Part shown: piece by piece, positions 22,767-34,164 of the stretch | Numbering within the stretch: position 1 is the stretch's first letter | Layout: every line of letters starts with the position of its first letter | Assembly: GCA_030522415.1 (NCBI GenBank) | Contig: CM060124.1 | Location: 26,584,454 to 26,648,453 of the forward strand | Direction of reading: 5' to 3' | DNA from: Channallabes apus | Taxonomy: Eukaryota; Chordata; Actinopteri; Siluriformes; Clariidae | Length of the DNA stretch: 64,000 nucleotides | The notes under the pieces: model-generated | Seen by the model: the letters and a program-made list of their open reading frames with translations, nothing else | Databases searched by the model: none | What the model was told of the DNA's origin: nothing | Made by a program: the position numbers and the translations under genes

Positions 22767-23060
22767 CATATCATCCCCTGTCTCACTGTCTGTTTCCCGT
22801 CAGCCTGTCTCTCTTTCTCTCTTACTGCCTCTCCCCCCTCCCCCCCCCCCCCCCACCACACACTCCCTCTGGTATAATCCCTGTGTTTCGGCTCAGAGCT
22901 CTGCTGTTTTATTGAATGGTCTTTTTATCCATTCGCTCGTTTATCTGCAGGCTTTTTCTCTTTTTCATCATGTTCAGTCGCTCTGCTTCATGTAATGTCC
23001 CCAAAGGACACCGAATTGCTGTGTCTCTCTTTGTTTCTCTATCTCTCTGTGTCTGAAGCA
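22230..23060. repeat. Polypyrimidine tract with (CT)n, (TGTC)n and C-runs
   Basis: About 800 bp of C/T-rich sequence including (TGTC)n near 22250-22277, (CT)n at 22622-22659 and 22716-22761, and a run of C at 22842-22854. The 259-residue open frame at 22216-22995 (mostly S, L, P) is an artefact of this composition. Confidence 0.9.
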
Positions 23061-23554
23061 GCTGTGCTGGTTTAACTGTGATAGTAAGTCAGGATTAAAA
23101 CACAGGCATGTTGCATGTAGGTGTGACAATATACACTACCATGATAATCAGGAACGCAGATCTCGTTAGTCTCATTTCATTTATGAACTTTCACTACTTG
23201 GAGAGCGACCTGGAGGGAGAGTTAATGAAGTGGCTTAATTGTATTATGTAAAATTGCCCTTAGATATTGCTCTGTATGGAATGAAGGCTAAATAGTCTCT
23301 CTCTCTCTCTCTCTTTCACACACACACTCAAACACACACAGCCACATTTAAGACATACATTTGTACAGTATGCAATTCAAGCTTTTTGTAAATTCAAAAC
23401 ATGCAACAGGTTTTGTGATGATTCTTGACCGATGGCCCACTCAGCACTGATTTCCATCATGATACCTATAATAAAATTGCAATTCAGATACAAATAATAC
23501 TGGCATTGTAGAAGTAAATAGTTTTGTTATTGACATACATTGTAAAGGCATAAA

Positions 23555-23628
<74 letters not shown>

Positions 23629-23640
23629 CATTTATTTTAT
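23061..23640. other. Intronic sequence with poly-A/(AT)n
   Basis: (CT)n then (CA)n lie near 23296-23340. A poly-A run at about 23559-23587 is followed by (AT)n to 23624. No gene is recognised. Confidence 0.6.
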
Positions 23641-24530
23641 TCATAATCACTCCATAAAATCTAAAGATTAAGAATCAATTCATTATCAAAAAGTTAGAAA
23701 AATGTCATAGATTTAATAGACATCAATATAAAGATGTAAATTGAAATTTATAATTGACACACAAATGTTTGTATACATTTATTTGTGATTTATAAGGTAG
23801 CAAAAAATTGACATAAATTGTTAACGTAGACATAAAATCTGTGTTAACATTATAAATGTGTTCATTATGAATCGTAATTGTGATGTAAAAAAGGTAAACT
23901 GTAAATTCTAGTTTCGATGTTATAAATGTTAACTTTGGTTTATACAGGGTGACACAGAATAACGGGAATTTTTGAAATGCGTATTGGTAGCCATTAGCAG
24001 GTGGTAGCACTGCGGGTTAGTGACATTTATCAAGTAAACATTTAGTAATCATGGATCAGTGGAACAGGCAACAGCGTGCGTTAGCCATAAAATTTTTTCT
24101 AGTTTTATTGTAAAAAAGTTCCCGTTTTTTTGTGTCACCCTGTATTTGTGACCACATTTGCAATGTCAACTTTGTTAATTGGTTTATTGTGATTCGTAAT
24201 GGCAACAAAAACCTAAACCAGTAACTGTAATTCCTAATCACACCTCAAACGCATTAATTGAAATTTCTAACTTCAACATTATACAATGCAAAAACGTTAT
24301 TGTGAAAATGTAGAATGTGTAATTGCAATATGAATATTGTACAATGTTTGCTGCGATTTGTAATTGTGACAAACAGAAATTGTGCAAATGATTGCAATAT
24401 AAACCTCATAATAAAACATATTGTTTTTGGTAATTTCTCATAAAAGTTGTAAAGCTTTGATGGCAGGTGTGAATTGTGACAAACATAGTCATAAATTGTT
24501 AGTAATTTCAGTTTGAACCTTGTAAACAAG
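23640..24530. repeat. Diverged tandem array, left part
   Basis: The words 'aattgtgattcgtaattg', 'tgtaaattgtgattc', 'acattgtaaat' and 'gcaatatgaac' recur every 30-45 bp. The same words resume at 27160-27600, so the array was a single locus split by the insertion of a LINE. Interrupted also by a MITE at 23945-24142. Confidence 0.6.
23945..24142. mobile_element. Mariner-type MITE, 198 bp, keeping a transposase N-terminal stub
   Basis: Termini 'cagggtgacacagaataacg' and the inverse 'cgtttttttgtgtcaccctg' are flanked by TA on both sides (23943-23944 and 24143-24144). Inside, a + strand ATG at about 24052 opens MDQWNRQQRALAIKFF, which resembles the first residues of mariner-like transposases. The element is therefore most likely a deletion derivative of a full transposon. 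Confidence 0.75.
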
Positions 24531-24689
24531 CCCGCTCATAATTGCACAACATTGCATAAAAGTGCTCCCCGAGAACCATCACCTTATCATTGTAGGGAGG
24601 TTTGTGTGCCTTTACATATGTACCTGGGAGCTGTGTTGTCTGGAGCCATGTGCTTCTTGGTAGGGTCTCCAAGCAAATTGGTCTCAGAT

Positions 24690-27140
24690 GAGAGGCCAGA
24701 CTAAGAATGGTTTGAACTAGACCCCCATGAAAAAAGAGGAGGGAGAAAGATGACAATGCGTGTAGGAAGTCCAGGGCCCATGTCTAGAGCAAGGCCTTGA
24801 CAAAACGCCCATCAGCAAGCGCCAGTTAGTGGGGTCTGCCATGGATCTGGCTGGGCACAGCCCAAATAAAGCAATGTAGATACCCATCCTCGCCCATCCT
24901 GTGGACCCACTACCTGTGAGAGGAACAAATGGGGTCAAGTGCGCTGTGATTTAAGTGTCAGTGAAGGGAAAGGGTCTCAGCGAACCAGAACTGGGCAGCA
25001 GAGGCTTGCACTGGGGACATGGACCGTCACTTCTCTGTGGGGGAATGAGCCAGAGCTTGTGCAGGAGGTAGAGCCTTACCAGTTAGATCAGGTAGGGCTT
25101 ACCTGTATGCACAGCCTTGGCTCTGCATCCCTACTCCCTACTGCAATGACTTTGGAGTTTACACCAGTGAATGAGAGGGTCGTCTCCCTATGGCTGAGGG
25201 CCATGAGTGGGAAACTCTGAAAATCCTGCAGACTGTGTCTATGCTTATGCACCAAACAGCAGTTCAGAGTATTCAGCCTTCTTCCTGCATCGGGCCCCAG
25301 CAGAGGATTCCATAGTCCTGCTAAGGGACTTCAATGCACATGTGGACACTGATGGAGTTAGAGGGGTGTGATTGGGAAGAATGTGCTCCCCAGTCTAACT
25401 CGAGCAGTGTTTTGTTATTGAATTTCTGTGCTAGTCATGGATTGTCCATAATGGATACCATGTTTGAGCATAGGGATGCTCATAAGTATACTTGGTACTA
25501 TAGCACCCTAGGCCAAAGGTCATTGATCAATTTTGTGATCAGATCATCTGACCTGAGGCCATGTGTCAGATCATCTGACCTGAGGCTTTACACTCAGGTA
25601 AAGAGAGAAATTGGGTCAAGTGGCAGGGAGGCCACTGAACAGACATGGTAAGCCCAAACGAGTAGTGCCGGTGAATTGGGAACACCTAGGGCAGGCCCCG
25701 TCCAAGAGGCCTTCAACGCAAAGGACTTCAGACTTAGAACGGCAGCCACAGTGGCAGCAGAGGCAAAGCAGCATGTGTGGGAAGTGCTAGGAGAAGCCTA
25801 GCTCCTCCCACACATGATTCTGGAAACCCATCCGGGCACCTCAGGAGGGGGGAAACGTGAAACCACCCCCACTTTGTATAGCAGGGATGGGACACTGCTA
25901 TACTGCTACACCTCAACTGAGAAGGTAATCAGTTGGTGTAAAGAGCACTTTGAGGAACTCCTGAATCTGACTAATCCACCCTCTACTGCAGAGGCAGAGT
26001 TGAAGAATGACAGGGGGTTGACGTCGATATCCCTGGGAGAGTCATGATGTAGTCAGACAACTTGATGGTGGAAAAGCCCAGGAATTGACAAGATCCATAC
26101 AGAAATGCTGAAGGCTCTGGGTGTTGAGGGGCTGTCTTGGTTGACACGCCTCTTCAACATTTACCGTGGAAGTCGGAGATGATGCCTAAGGAGTGACAGA
26201 CTGGGGTGGTGGTTCCCCTCTTCAAAAAGGTGAATTAGAGGGTGTGTGCCAACTATAGTGGCATCACATTACTCAGCCTCTGTGGAAAAGTGTACTCTAA
26301 GGTGTTGAAAAGGAGGGTTTGACCGATTGGCCGATTGATTGAAGACAAGTACTTGTCTTCAATCAATCAAGTACTTGGGAAAATGCCCATACAGTCTACA
26401 TGTGTTTTGTGGATTTGGAGAATATGTATGGATCAGGTTTCTGCAGGATTTTCTGTGGGAGGTACTACGGGAGTATGGGGTAAGGAGATCACTTCTCAGG
26501 ACCACCCAAATCCTTTACGTCCATTAATTTCCATCAAATTACCTTTTCGCATCCATATGGTAGCGGGCATCCAGTTTGGTGATGATGTTGACCTGATGTC
26601 ATCATCAGTCTGTGAACTGCAGCACTCCCTGGATAGGTTTGCAGCCAATGGTAGGGATGAGGATCAGTACCTCGAAATCTGTGGCCATAGTTCTCAGCAG
26701 GAAACCAATGGATTGTCTACTCCAGGTAGGGAGCGAGTCTTTGCCCCAAGTGAAGGAGATCAAGTATCTCGGGGAGTTATTTAGAAGTGATGGCATATTG
26801 AATCATGAGTTTGACTGAACACTTGGAGCAGCAGGGGTGGTATTGCACCATTGTAACAAAAAAGTTGAACCAACAGGCAATCTATTGGCGGGCCTTTGTT
26901 CCTACACTCACCTATGGTCATGAGCTTTGGGCCGTGGCCGAAAGGACAAAATCGCAAATACAAGTGGCCTCCTTAATGAGGTGTTCTTGATGTGTTCAGC
27001 TGGGCGGGGTCATGGGGCAAACCAGGCACTAGGTAGAGCGTTTATATCTCCACACAGGCTTACTGGATCCCCCAGTAAAAGTTAGCTGAGGTGTCAGGGG
27101 AAAGGGAAGTTTAGGGTTCCCTGCTGGAACTGCTATCCTC
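24690..27140 (+). pseudogene. Non-LTR retrotransposon (LINE) ORF2 pseudogene, endonuclease plus reverse transcriptase
   Basis: Order of domains on the + strand: start of an AP-like endonuclease (ALGTWTVTSLWGNEPELVQE near 25000; family form WNVTSL), endonuclease motif at 25324-25341 reading RDFNAH instead of the usual GDFNAH, then SSSVLLLNFCASHGLSIMD and a partly duplicated SDLRP segment. The reverse transcriptase follows with GKAPGIDKIHTEML near 26080, the catalytic FGDD at 26575-26586, YLGELFRSDG near 26765-26795, and the C-terminal LTYGHELW at about 26910. Frames change many times and stops are common, so it is long dead. The clade is not assigned. It inserted into the AT-rich array (23640-24530 / 27150-27600). 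Confidence 0.85.
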
Positions 27141-27149
27141 GCGAAGCGA

Positions 27150-27600
27150 TTTTGGATAAGTTGAAGATAAACGAATGCATAAAATTTGCGGTTGCAGCAT
27201 TACATTATTTGCTATTCATAATCACATCATAAGACAGAAATTGTGAGTTGTAGTTGCAATGTGAAAACCATTCATACGAATGCAAACTTAACATGTAAAT
27301 TGTGATTCTTAATGGCAATGTGAATATGTAAATTAGTAATTGCAGCATAAAGACATAAACTGTGATTCACAATTATGTGATAAACTTAAAAAATATATTA
27401 TGATTTATATCCACAATATGAACATTGTGACTGAACTGTAAATTTGTTCGAGATTACAGTATGTAGAGATTTCTAATGTCACATTTCTAATGTTCATTTC
27501 ATGTAACAAAAAAAAATAAAAATTTTGTTTATGTAATTGCAATATTAACTTTTTAATGATGTAAATTATTAGGTCCTATGATAAAAACAAATGGTTATAA
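27150..27600. repeat. Diverged tandem array, right part
   Basis: The same short words as in 23640-24530 ('gtaaattgtgattctta', 'aattgcaatattaac', 'tgaacattgtga') resume directly after the LINE, which indicates insertion into a pre-existing array. Confidence 0.55.
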
Positions 27601-27805
27601 AGCTATGCATTATATAAGTATTCCTAGCAGTAATATGATTATTATACATGGTCAAACATGAGAGTATTTATTAGTTTAATGCTTAGTTTGTGCCATTCTA
27701 TTACATAATTTTGTTATATATTCATATATACGGTATAATTCAGTATTATGTAAATAGCTGTGCAAAAGCTTCAGCTGTATGTCTAAAATGTCACTCTTCC
27801 TACAG

Positions 27806-27926
27806 TTATACAAAGCGAGTTGTGGGCAGTGGGATACAAGCCCAGGCACAAAACCCAGAAGTTCGGGTAAAGGAGGCTGATCCTGTCATCAACCAGGTGA
27901 TCGACAAGCTGAAGCACATCAACCAG
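27806..27926 (+). CDS. gpc5: Glypican-5 internal exon (C-terminal end of core domain)
   Basis: This 121-bp exon is bounded by an acceptor (tcttcctacag, ending 27805) and a donor (gtacaa from 27927). It starts with the last base of a split codon and then reads Y-T-K-R-V-V-G-S-G, then NPEVRVKEADPVINQVIDKL and KHINQ, ending in phase 0. I recognise this as the glypican segment just before the heparan-sulphate attachment region: RVVG-G and NPEV-VK are glypican-5-like, while KLKHINQ also occurs in glypican-3. Glypicans are GPI-anchored heparan-sulphate proteoglycans at the cell surface that modulate Wnt, Hedgehog, FGF and BMP signalling. The next exon (49258) starts in the matching phase. The fish paralogue letter cannot be set from 40 residues. 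Confidence 0.88.
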
Positions 27927-27929
27927 GTA

Positions 27930-29040
27930 CAAACAAATCAGGTTAACAGGAACTCAACTGAGCGAATCTTATTGTACAAGAGTGATCAATCAGATATGAA
28001 ATGGATGAATTGGGTGATCAATTAAGGTGATAAATAAAGCAGAATTAATCAATTAGCCAGAAGGCTGTATGAATGAATCAGTTAGCTATAATCTAGTCAG
28101 GTGGTCAATGTGAGCGAATCCATTATTTGGATTACTTTGCCAATTCTATCTTGAGATGTTCCAAGTAATTCAAAGAGGTAACGAACCAATTGAGGGATCA
28201 GTTCAGAGAAGTGAATCAATACTGTGCAACATGATCAAATGCTGAGAGAAGTCAAGCGATTAAATTACGTAAGACCTGAAAAATTTGAGTAGGCATGGTG
28301 GCTTAGTGGTTTGCACTCTCGCCTTGCACCCCCAGGATCCGGGTTTGATTCTTGCCTGGTATCTCTGTGTTTGGAGTTGGCATGTTCTCCCTGTGCTTGG
28401 TGGGGTTCTTTCTGGTGCCTCGGGTTCCTCCCACAGTAGGCTAATTGGCTGTAGTGTGTGAATGAGCATGTGAGTGTGTATGTGTGTACCCTGAGATGGA
28501 TTGGTACCCTATCCAGGGTTTATCCCGCTTGATTCGCCAAGTCTCCTGGGATAAGCTCCAGGCCCTCAAGACCCTGTGTACAAGATAAAGTGGTATAGAT
28601 GATAAAGATATGTTTTTAAAAGCCAGTGAACCAATTAGGTAACCTAAAAGCTGATTACTTCATCAAAATATTCAGTGAATCAATCGAGTGAATCAGGTAT
28701 GAGGTTGTCAGAGGTTTTCACTTAAGTTGAATGAATCGGTTATGTACAATAACTAGAGCTGAGTCAGTCAGTCGGGTGAATCAGGTATAAAGCGATCATG
28801 TGTTCATTACAGCTGAGTGAATCAGATATGAAGTTATCAGGCAATCACTAAAGCTGAATGAGTCAATCAAGTTGGTGTTGGTAAGGTATGAAGTGAAAGG
28901 TGTTCACTATAAGAATCAAAGCTGAGAAGTGTGTCAGAATTCCAGAGAGAACGGGATATCTGTCAGGTATAAACGGATCAGTATACAGTAGTTGATTGAA
29001 TCGCTTACACTATATAAACAAATCAATCAATGCTATACTA
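27930..29040. repeat. Diverged tandem array, 'gtgaatcagttatgaag'-type units
   Basis: Variants of 'aatcaggtatgaagttatca', 'gctgaatgagtcaatcaa' and 'gtgatcaatcag' recur from just inside the intron to about 29040. A V-SINE at 28293-28608 interrupts the array. Confidence 0.5.
28293..28608 (+). mobile_element. Old V-SINE copy, sense orientation
   Basis: tRNA-like head 'gcatggtggcttagtggttt', V-SINE core 'ggcatgttctccctgtgctt' and 'gggttcctcccacagt', then 'ctgagatggattggtaccct' and 'agtctcctgggataagctcc'. It is more diverged than the antisense copies, lacks clear target duplications and has no ATTC tail. Confidence 0.82.
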
Positions 29041-29449
29041 GCCAACATTACTAATTACTATCACTTCATAACCTCACTAAGTCTTATGTATCATAAGTAG
29101 TCTAAGCCACAAAAATAACTAGCTAGCTGAATGCTGTATAAAATGATTTAAATGAAACTAGCTGGGCCAGAAGCGCCGTCTTGGACGACTTGAACGATTT
29201 TCCTGGTTAGAAATTAGCATGTGTAATTTGTCTTTAGAGCAGAACAGCCAGCGAGGATGTGTGTGATCGATGAATACATATTTACTAGTCCATCTTCAGT
29301 GTTTGTGTTCAGCTTCTGGCTAAATCAATGCTGTTTTAGCCCCATTGTCTCATTGTGGTGTTTGTGCTGATGCGGCCGTGCATATGCACTTAGCCAGAGG
29401 ATGTGTTGATGCTAATGCTGATTCGGGGGATCATTACGGTCGATTTTAG

Positions 29450-29466
29450 TCTCTCACTCTCTCTCA

Positions 29467-29503
<37 letters not shown>

Positions 29504-29504
29504 T
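29450..29504. repeat. (CT)n-(CA)n microsatellite
   Basis: A CT-rich run of about 40 bp is followed by a short (CA)n. Confidence 0.9.
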
Positions 29505-29589
29505 GTATTTCAGATTAGACTAGGCTTTTATTTTATCCAGGGCAGACTAGTTTAGCCTTTATTCCTTAAGGTCATTTTTTATTAGTTAT

Positions 29590-30540
29590 TTATTCTCTAA
29601 CCTGGCAAGTGACTTGATTTTTGGGAGTTTACGGCATAATCTGGGCGATAACTCGATATTCTGAAAGCTAACCCTGAAACCTGGAAAGTAATTTGCTACT
29701 CTGGAAGCTCTCTCTCTGGGAGTTGAACGCCACATTCCAGGGCCTAACTCCTTAACTTTGGAGGTGACTCTACTCATTTTCTACTCTGAGAGGCATCTCT
29801 GTAATCTGGGAGTTAACTTCATAAAATGGGAGCTAGCAATTCCTAAGGAACAATTTGAAAACCTGGGCACTAACTCCATAGTCTGTGAATTAACTCTAGG
29901 AGAACTAAATCCTTAACTTGGGATCAACATAATTTGCTAACGTGGGATGTTGTCTGATAATCTGGGAACTAATTTTAGCCATGTGATGTGATTTATTAAT
30001 CTTGGATTAACCTATCTAGATAACTTCTTCTGTAAATGACTGTACATCATAATTTGAGGACTTCGCAACCTAGGATGCTAGCTCTATAATTGTTATACCA
30101 GGTCCATAATCTGTGCGATAATGCCATTATATAGAAATTTATTTGTGAGGTCTGGAGGTAATGTCCTAATCTGTGGAACCTATAAATGAACTTCTGTGGT
30201 TTAAATCTGGGAGGTAATTTTGCTAATCGAAGAGCTAACTCTGTAAATATATAAATTACTTTTACAATTGGTGGGATAAACCATTAATTTGGTGCATAAT
30301 TTGCTAATCTGGGAGCTAATTCTGTCACCAATTAGTTACTTTTATAATTTGGGGGGGGCATTGGGTGGGCTTTTATTAATCTAGGAGGTTCTTGATAATC
30401 TGGGAGTTAACTCTGTATTCCATAAATAATGTTTATAATCTCTGAGGTTTTTCACTAATCTGGCAGCTAATCCAGTAACCTGTGATTTAACTTTATAATC
30501 TGGGGGGTGGGGGGTTGATTTTGGGGCTGCCTGTGATTTG
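29590..30540. repeat. Diverged tandem array, 'ctaatctgggagctaactc'-type units
   Basis: Words such as 'aatctgggagctaactctgt' and 'tctgggaggtaatttt' recur, commonly at 25-50 bp spacing, over about 950 bp. Two G-runs (near 30350 and 30500) are variants of the same unit. Confidence 0.65.
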
Positions 30541-31809
30541 GGGGTGTAGGGGTAATGGCGATCTTCCTAATGCTGCAGATATATTACAGTATCTAAATGT
30601 TACATATAAGTGTGTGGTTGATGACATCATACTCAGGGTGAAGACACCGAGCTCAGGTGAACTTAGTGGTTCATGCTAATGGTCTCCATTTAATTCACTC
30701 ATTAGCATAAAGTGTTATGAATCTGGATCGTTCTCTCTCTCTCTCTCGTACTCTCGCAGTGTGCCTGAGATAGCCCTGACCCTCGAGAGAACTTGATAGA
30801 TGATTATAATTTACAAGTCTGTCCTATATACCAACCTTCTTGGCTACTCCTTAGTGAACACTTCAGAGTGCTGGTATTTGATTTGGGACACAGCCTTGGA
30901 CTTGGTTCCATAGGATTTCTCCAGTGAGACTGTGTGCTTTTTCTCACTGTGAATTATTTACCCATCATACCCATCATACGATTATTTTCTGAATCAGTGA
31001 TGCGTTTCCAGTCTGAGGTCAACAGCGGTAACGTCAGAGTGTGCGCGTATATACTGTATGTGTGTGAGTGTGTTTTCATCCCTTAAAAGTGCCCTATGGC
31101 TACCCCCTACTTGTTAATTAGTTCTTGTGACCTCACTGACCTCTGGGAAGTGCTGAGTTCATGGAACAACTTTTTGTTAGTTAGTTCTCAAAAAAACAAA
31201 ACAAGTAAGAATATGTATTGAATATTTTAGTGATGTCAGGGGCAAGAATTAAACGAAAGCCAAAGCGAGACAGAGAGACAGATAGAAAAGAAAGGAAGTA
31301 GATAGATAGATTGGTAGCAAACAGGAGAAAGACAAAAGCAGTCTAAGTATGTAAATGTGTGTGTGTCAGAGAGAGAGAGAGAGAGTATGTCAGTATGACC
31401 TTTAACTCAGGACACCAAACATGTGTGTGTGTGTGTGTGTGTGTAAATAAGGAGGTGATGGCTCTGCCACGCCCGTCAGTGTCTCAAAGCTTTCCATTAA
31501 ACCTAGGTGACACACAACCTTATTCAAAGGTCAGCCTCATCCCATTTATCATATCCTGCACTCCCCTAGTGCCCTAGCTCCTTTACATGCAGTAGGCTGC
31601 TCACTCCGGGGAGGTCAGTGATTTAGTGCATGGATAATACTGCAGAATATAAAGGCGATACTGTACAGTCAGTGTATTTTGCACTCAGACGTAAACAGGC
31701 AGTAAAGGGGAGGAGCCAGTGAAGATTAGTTCGGTAGTACATATGCTGGATAGTGATGGATTTGGATTGTTAATACGACGCATAAATAGTAATAAACTGG
31801 ATAGATAGA
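30541..31809. other. Intronic sequence, no gene recognised
   Basis: Contains (CT)n near 30733-30747, (GA)n near 31369-31385 and (GT)n at about 31421-31444. Nothing coding is recognised. Confidence 0.5.
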
Positions 31810-32880
31810 AAAAAAATGCTTTGTTTTTGTTATTTCCCTCTGTTTATCTTTCTTTATTCCATTCTTTCCATTTTTAATCTAATGGATTTCTTTATTATTT
31901 TTTGTTTGTTTTTCATTTTTCGGATTATTTTCTTTTTCTTTTTCTTCTAATTATATTTATTGTTGTCTTCAGTCTCCACTCCATTAATTTCTCCATTTTA
32001 ATGCTTTCTTTTTCATGCTTTGAGCCGCTGATTTTCTTTCTTTCCAATTTCTTTCTTTTTCATGCTTCTTAATAATTGATTCTTTCTCCTGCCCTCTAGC
32101 CCTGCCCCATTGTTTTCCCAATTTTAATGATTTCTTTTTGGTTCTTTGATGCACTCTTTCATTCTTCTTCTTTTTCAGATTTTTTTTTCTTTCGTGTCTT
32201 TCTTTCTTTCTTAACTTATTTATTATTTATTCTTATTTTTGGTTATTTTTTAAAATTTAATTCCTTTTACTTTCTTTTTTTTTACATTATTTATTTTCTT
32301 TCTTTTGTCTGCTTCTGTTCCATTCATTTCCTAATTGAAATTTTTGTGTTGTCAATTGAGGTGCTTTTTTGTCTCTGATTAATTTCTCAAATTTTTTTTT
32401 CATGTTTGCATTTTTGATTGATTTTATTGTTATCCATTTTTTTCTTTTTCCTTTGTTCTGCCTCTATTTAATCAATTTCTTAATTTTTCTGCTGTCTTAC
32501 TGTACTTTTATTGGCCTCTAAGGCACTTTTTTTCTGATTTTCTATGTATTTTCCACCTTTGCTTCTTGCTTCTTTTTAGTTAATTTATTCATATTTTTCC
32601 TTTGTTTATCTTATTATTTTTCCTCTTTTTATTCTTTTCCTTTCTTCTGCCTCTGCCTCTAACTTTCTACATGCTTTTTTTTTTTTTTTTTTTTTTTACC
32701 GTTTTCTGATTAATTTCTAATTTTTTATTGTTTACCTTATTATCTTTACTTAATTTCTTTCTTTCTTCTTTTATTCATACTTTATTTCTTTCTTAATTTT
32801 AGTTCAGATACTCATATACTGTACTTCCTTCCATTCTAAGTTCTTTCTTTTATCCTTCTTTCATTTGCAGCTGCTCTCAG
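31810..32880. repeat. One-kilobase T/C-rich tract
   Basis: Nearly continuous T-rich, polypyrimidine sequence, with recurring 'tttctttctttttc', 'atttctttctt' and 'ctgcctctat' and a T-run at about 32671-32697. It is probably a decayed tandem repeat. The 83-residue open frame at 32127-32378 (F, L, S) is low-complexity. Confidence 0.8.
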
Positions 32881-34164
32881 TATGTCGGGGATGTACAACC
32901 CTTCCAGTTTATCAGCAGTAAATTCATCTCTTGCTATGTGTTTTGCATTTACTTCGAAACAAATTTTACTTTTTACTTTTTTTTGAATGATTGCATCAGC
33001 AGCAGAAAATCATCTGTCAAATGAAAGCAGTGTGTGTAAAGACTTGGATCTTCCTGACTGAACGGTATTCAGCCTAAACCCGCTGCGTTGTTGTGTTACA
33101 GCGGGTGAACATTGACTCTGAGTGCTGCTCTTTAGTTCCTGCTTGGAGCTGATGGACTGTTTGTTTCCTATCACCAGTTTGCCAATACGGGTTTACACAC
33201 AAACACACACATGCAGAGACAGCTCTCGTTAACAGTCAGCAGTTTGTTTCCATTGTTGATGTTAATTAAACACTATTGTTTTTATTTAACTTCTGTTTAA
33301 TTTATATGATAAACAAGTGTCGAAATGAAGTGTACATAAACAGAACACGTAAACAATGTTCAACAGAATGTTTAGTTAAGAATCTTTTCTTTTTTAAGAT
33401 CCTCAGCAACTGATTGGTTCATTTTAGTTGAGGATCCGCCCACTTAATCACCTAGCATTCAATAGGATATCCAGAGTGTCATATGTCAAAGCTGTCAGAG
33501 GGATCTAACGTTGGCTGAACCGAAATCGGGACATGGCCTTCTCTGACGTAGTAACACTAAATAATTAACTTATGGAATTGGGACAGAGCCTTAAAATGGC
33601 CACAGTCATCATAAAACACTGAGTAGTCATAAAGAATGAGTTAGGATGAGCCGCAAAAGGCCAACTTTCCTGTAAGAACACTAACTAATTACAAACGATA
33701 TGGGATGGAGTATTATGGGATGCAGTTTTAAAACGGCCGCAGGTCTAGTAAAACGTAAAGTAGCCATAACCGGATGAAAGAGTGCCTATGGATAAGCTGT
33801 AATAATTTGGGAAAGGACCAACATTTTAGTATGAACACAAACTAGGGGAATAGGAGTGTATTAAGTGTTTATGGAGTCTTGTGTTTGGGACAGAGCCTGA
33901 AAATATCACAGTTTTAATAAGTACGTAAACTAATTAACTCTATTTTGAGACAAATTCACATTCAAGTTTTATTTGTCACGTACACAACCATACACAGTAT
34001 GTTACGCAATAAAATGCTTATACAACTGGCCGTGACCTAAAATGGATAAATAGAACAAAATAGAAAGATTTCACTAAAATAAAAGGGAAATTGAACTAGA
34101 AGAATAATTAAAAATAAAGATTTTCTAAATAAAAAAAAAAATAATAATAATACATACATACATA
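32881..34164. other. Intronic sequence with weak repeats
   Basis: From 33510 to 33960 the phrase 'ggacagagccttaaaatgg' and 'gaacactaactaattac' recurs in decayed form. Similar words appear at 35915-35970, 36890-36960 and 46785-46810. Bases 33962-34060 ('aagttttatttgtcacgtac', 'gcaataaaatgcttatac') look like the 3' part of a dispersed fish retroposon. No gene. Confidence 0.45.

Noticed and set aside
22216..22995. 259-residue open frame, the longest after the pol frame
   Set aside because: It is made of S, L, P and H from CT-rich simple sequence; no domain, no coding-like composition.
24508..24756. Minus-strand open frame around 24.5 kb
   Set aside because: It overlaps the start of the LINE and array sequence and shows no independent similarity.
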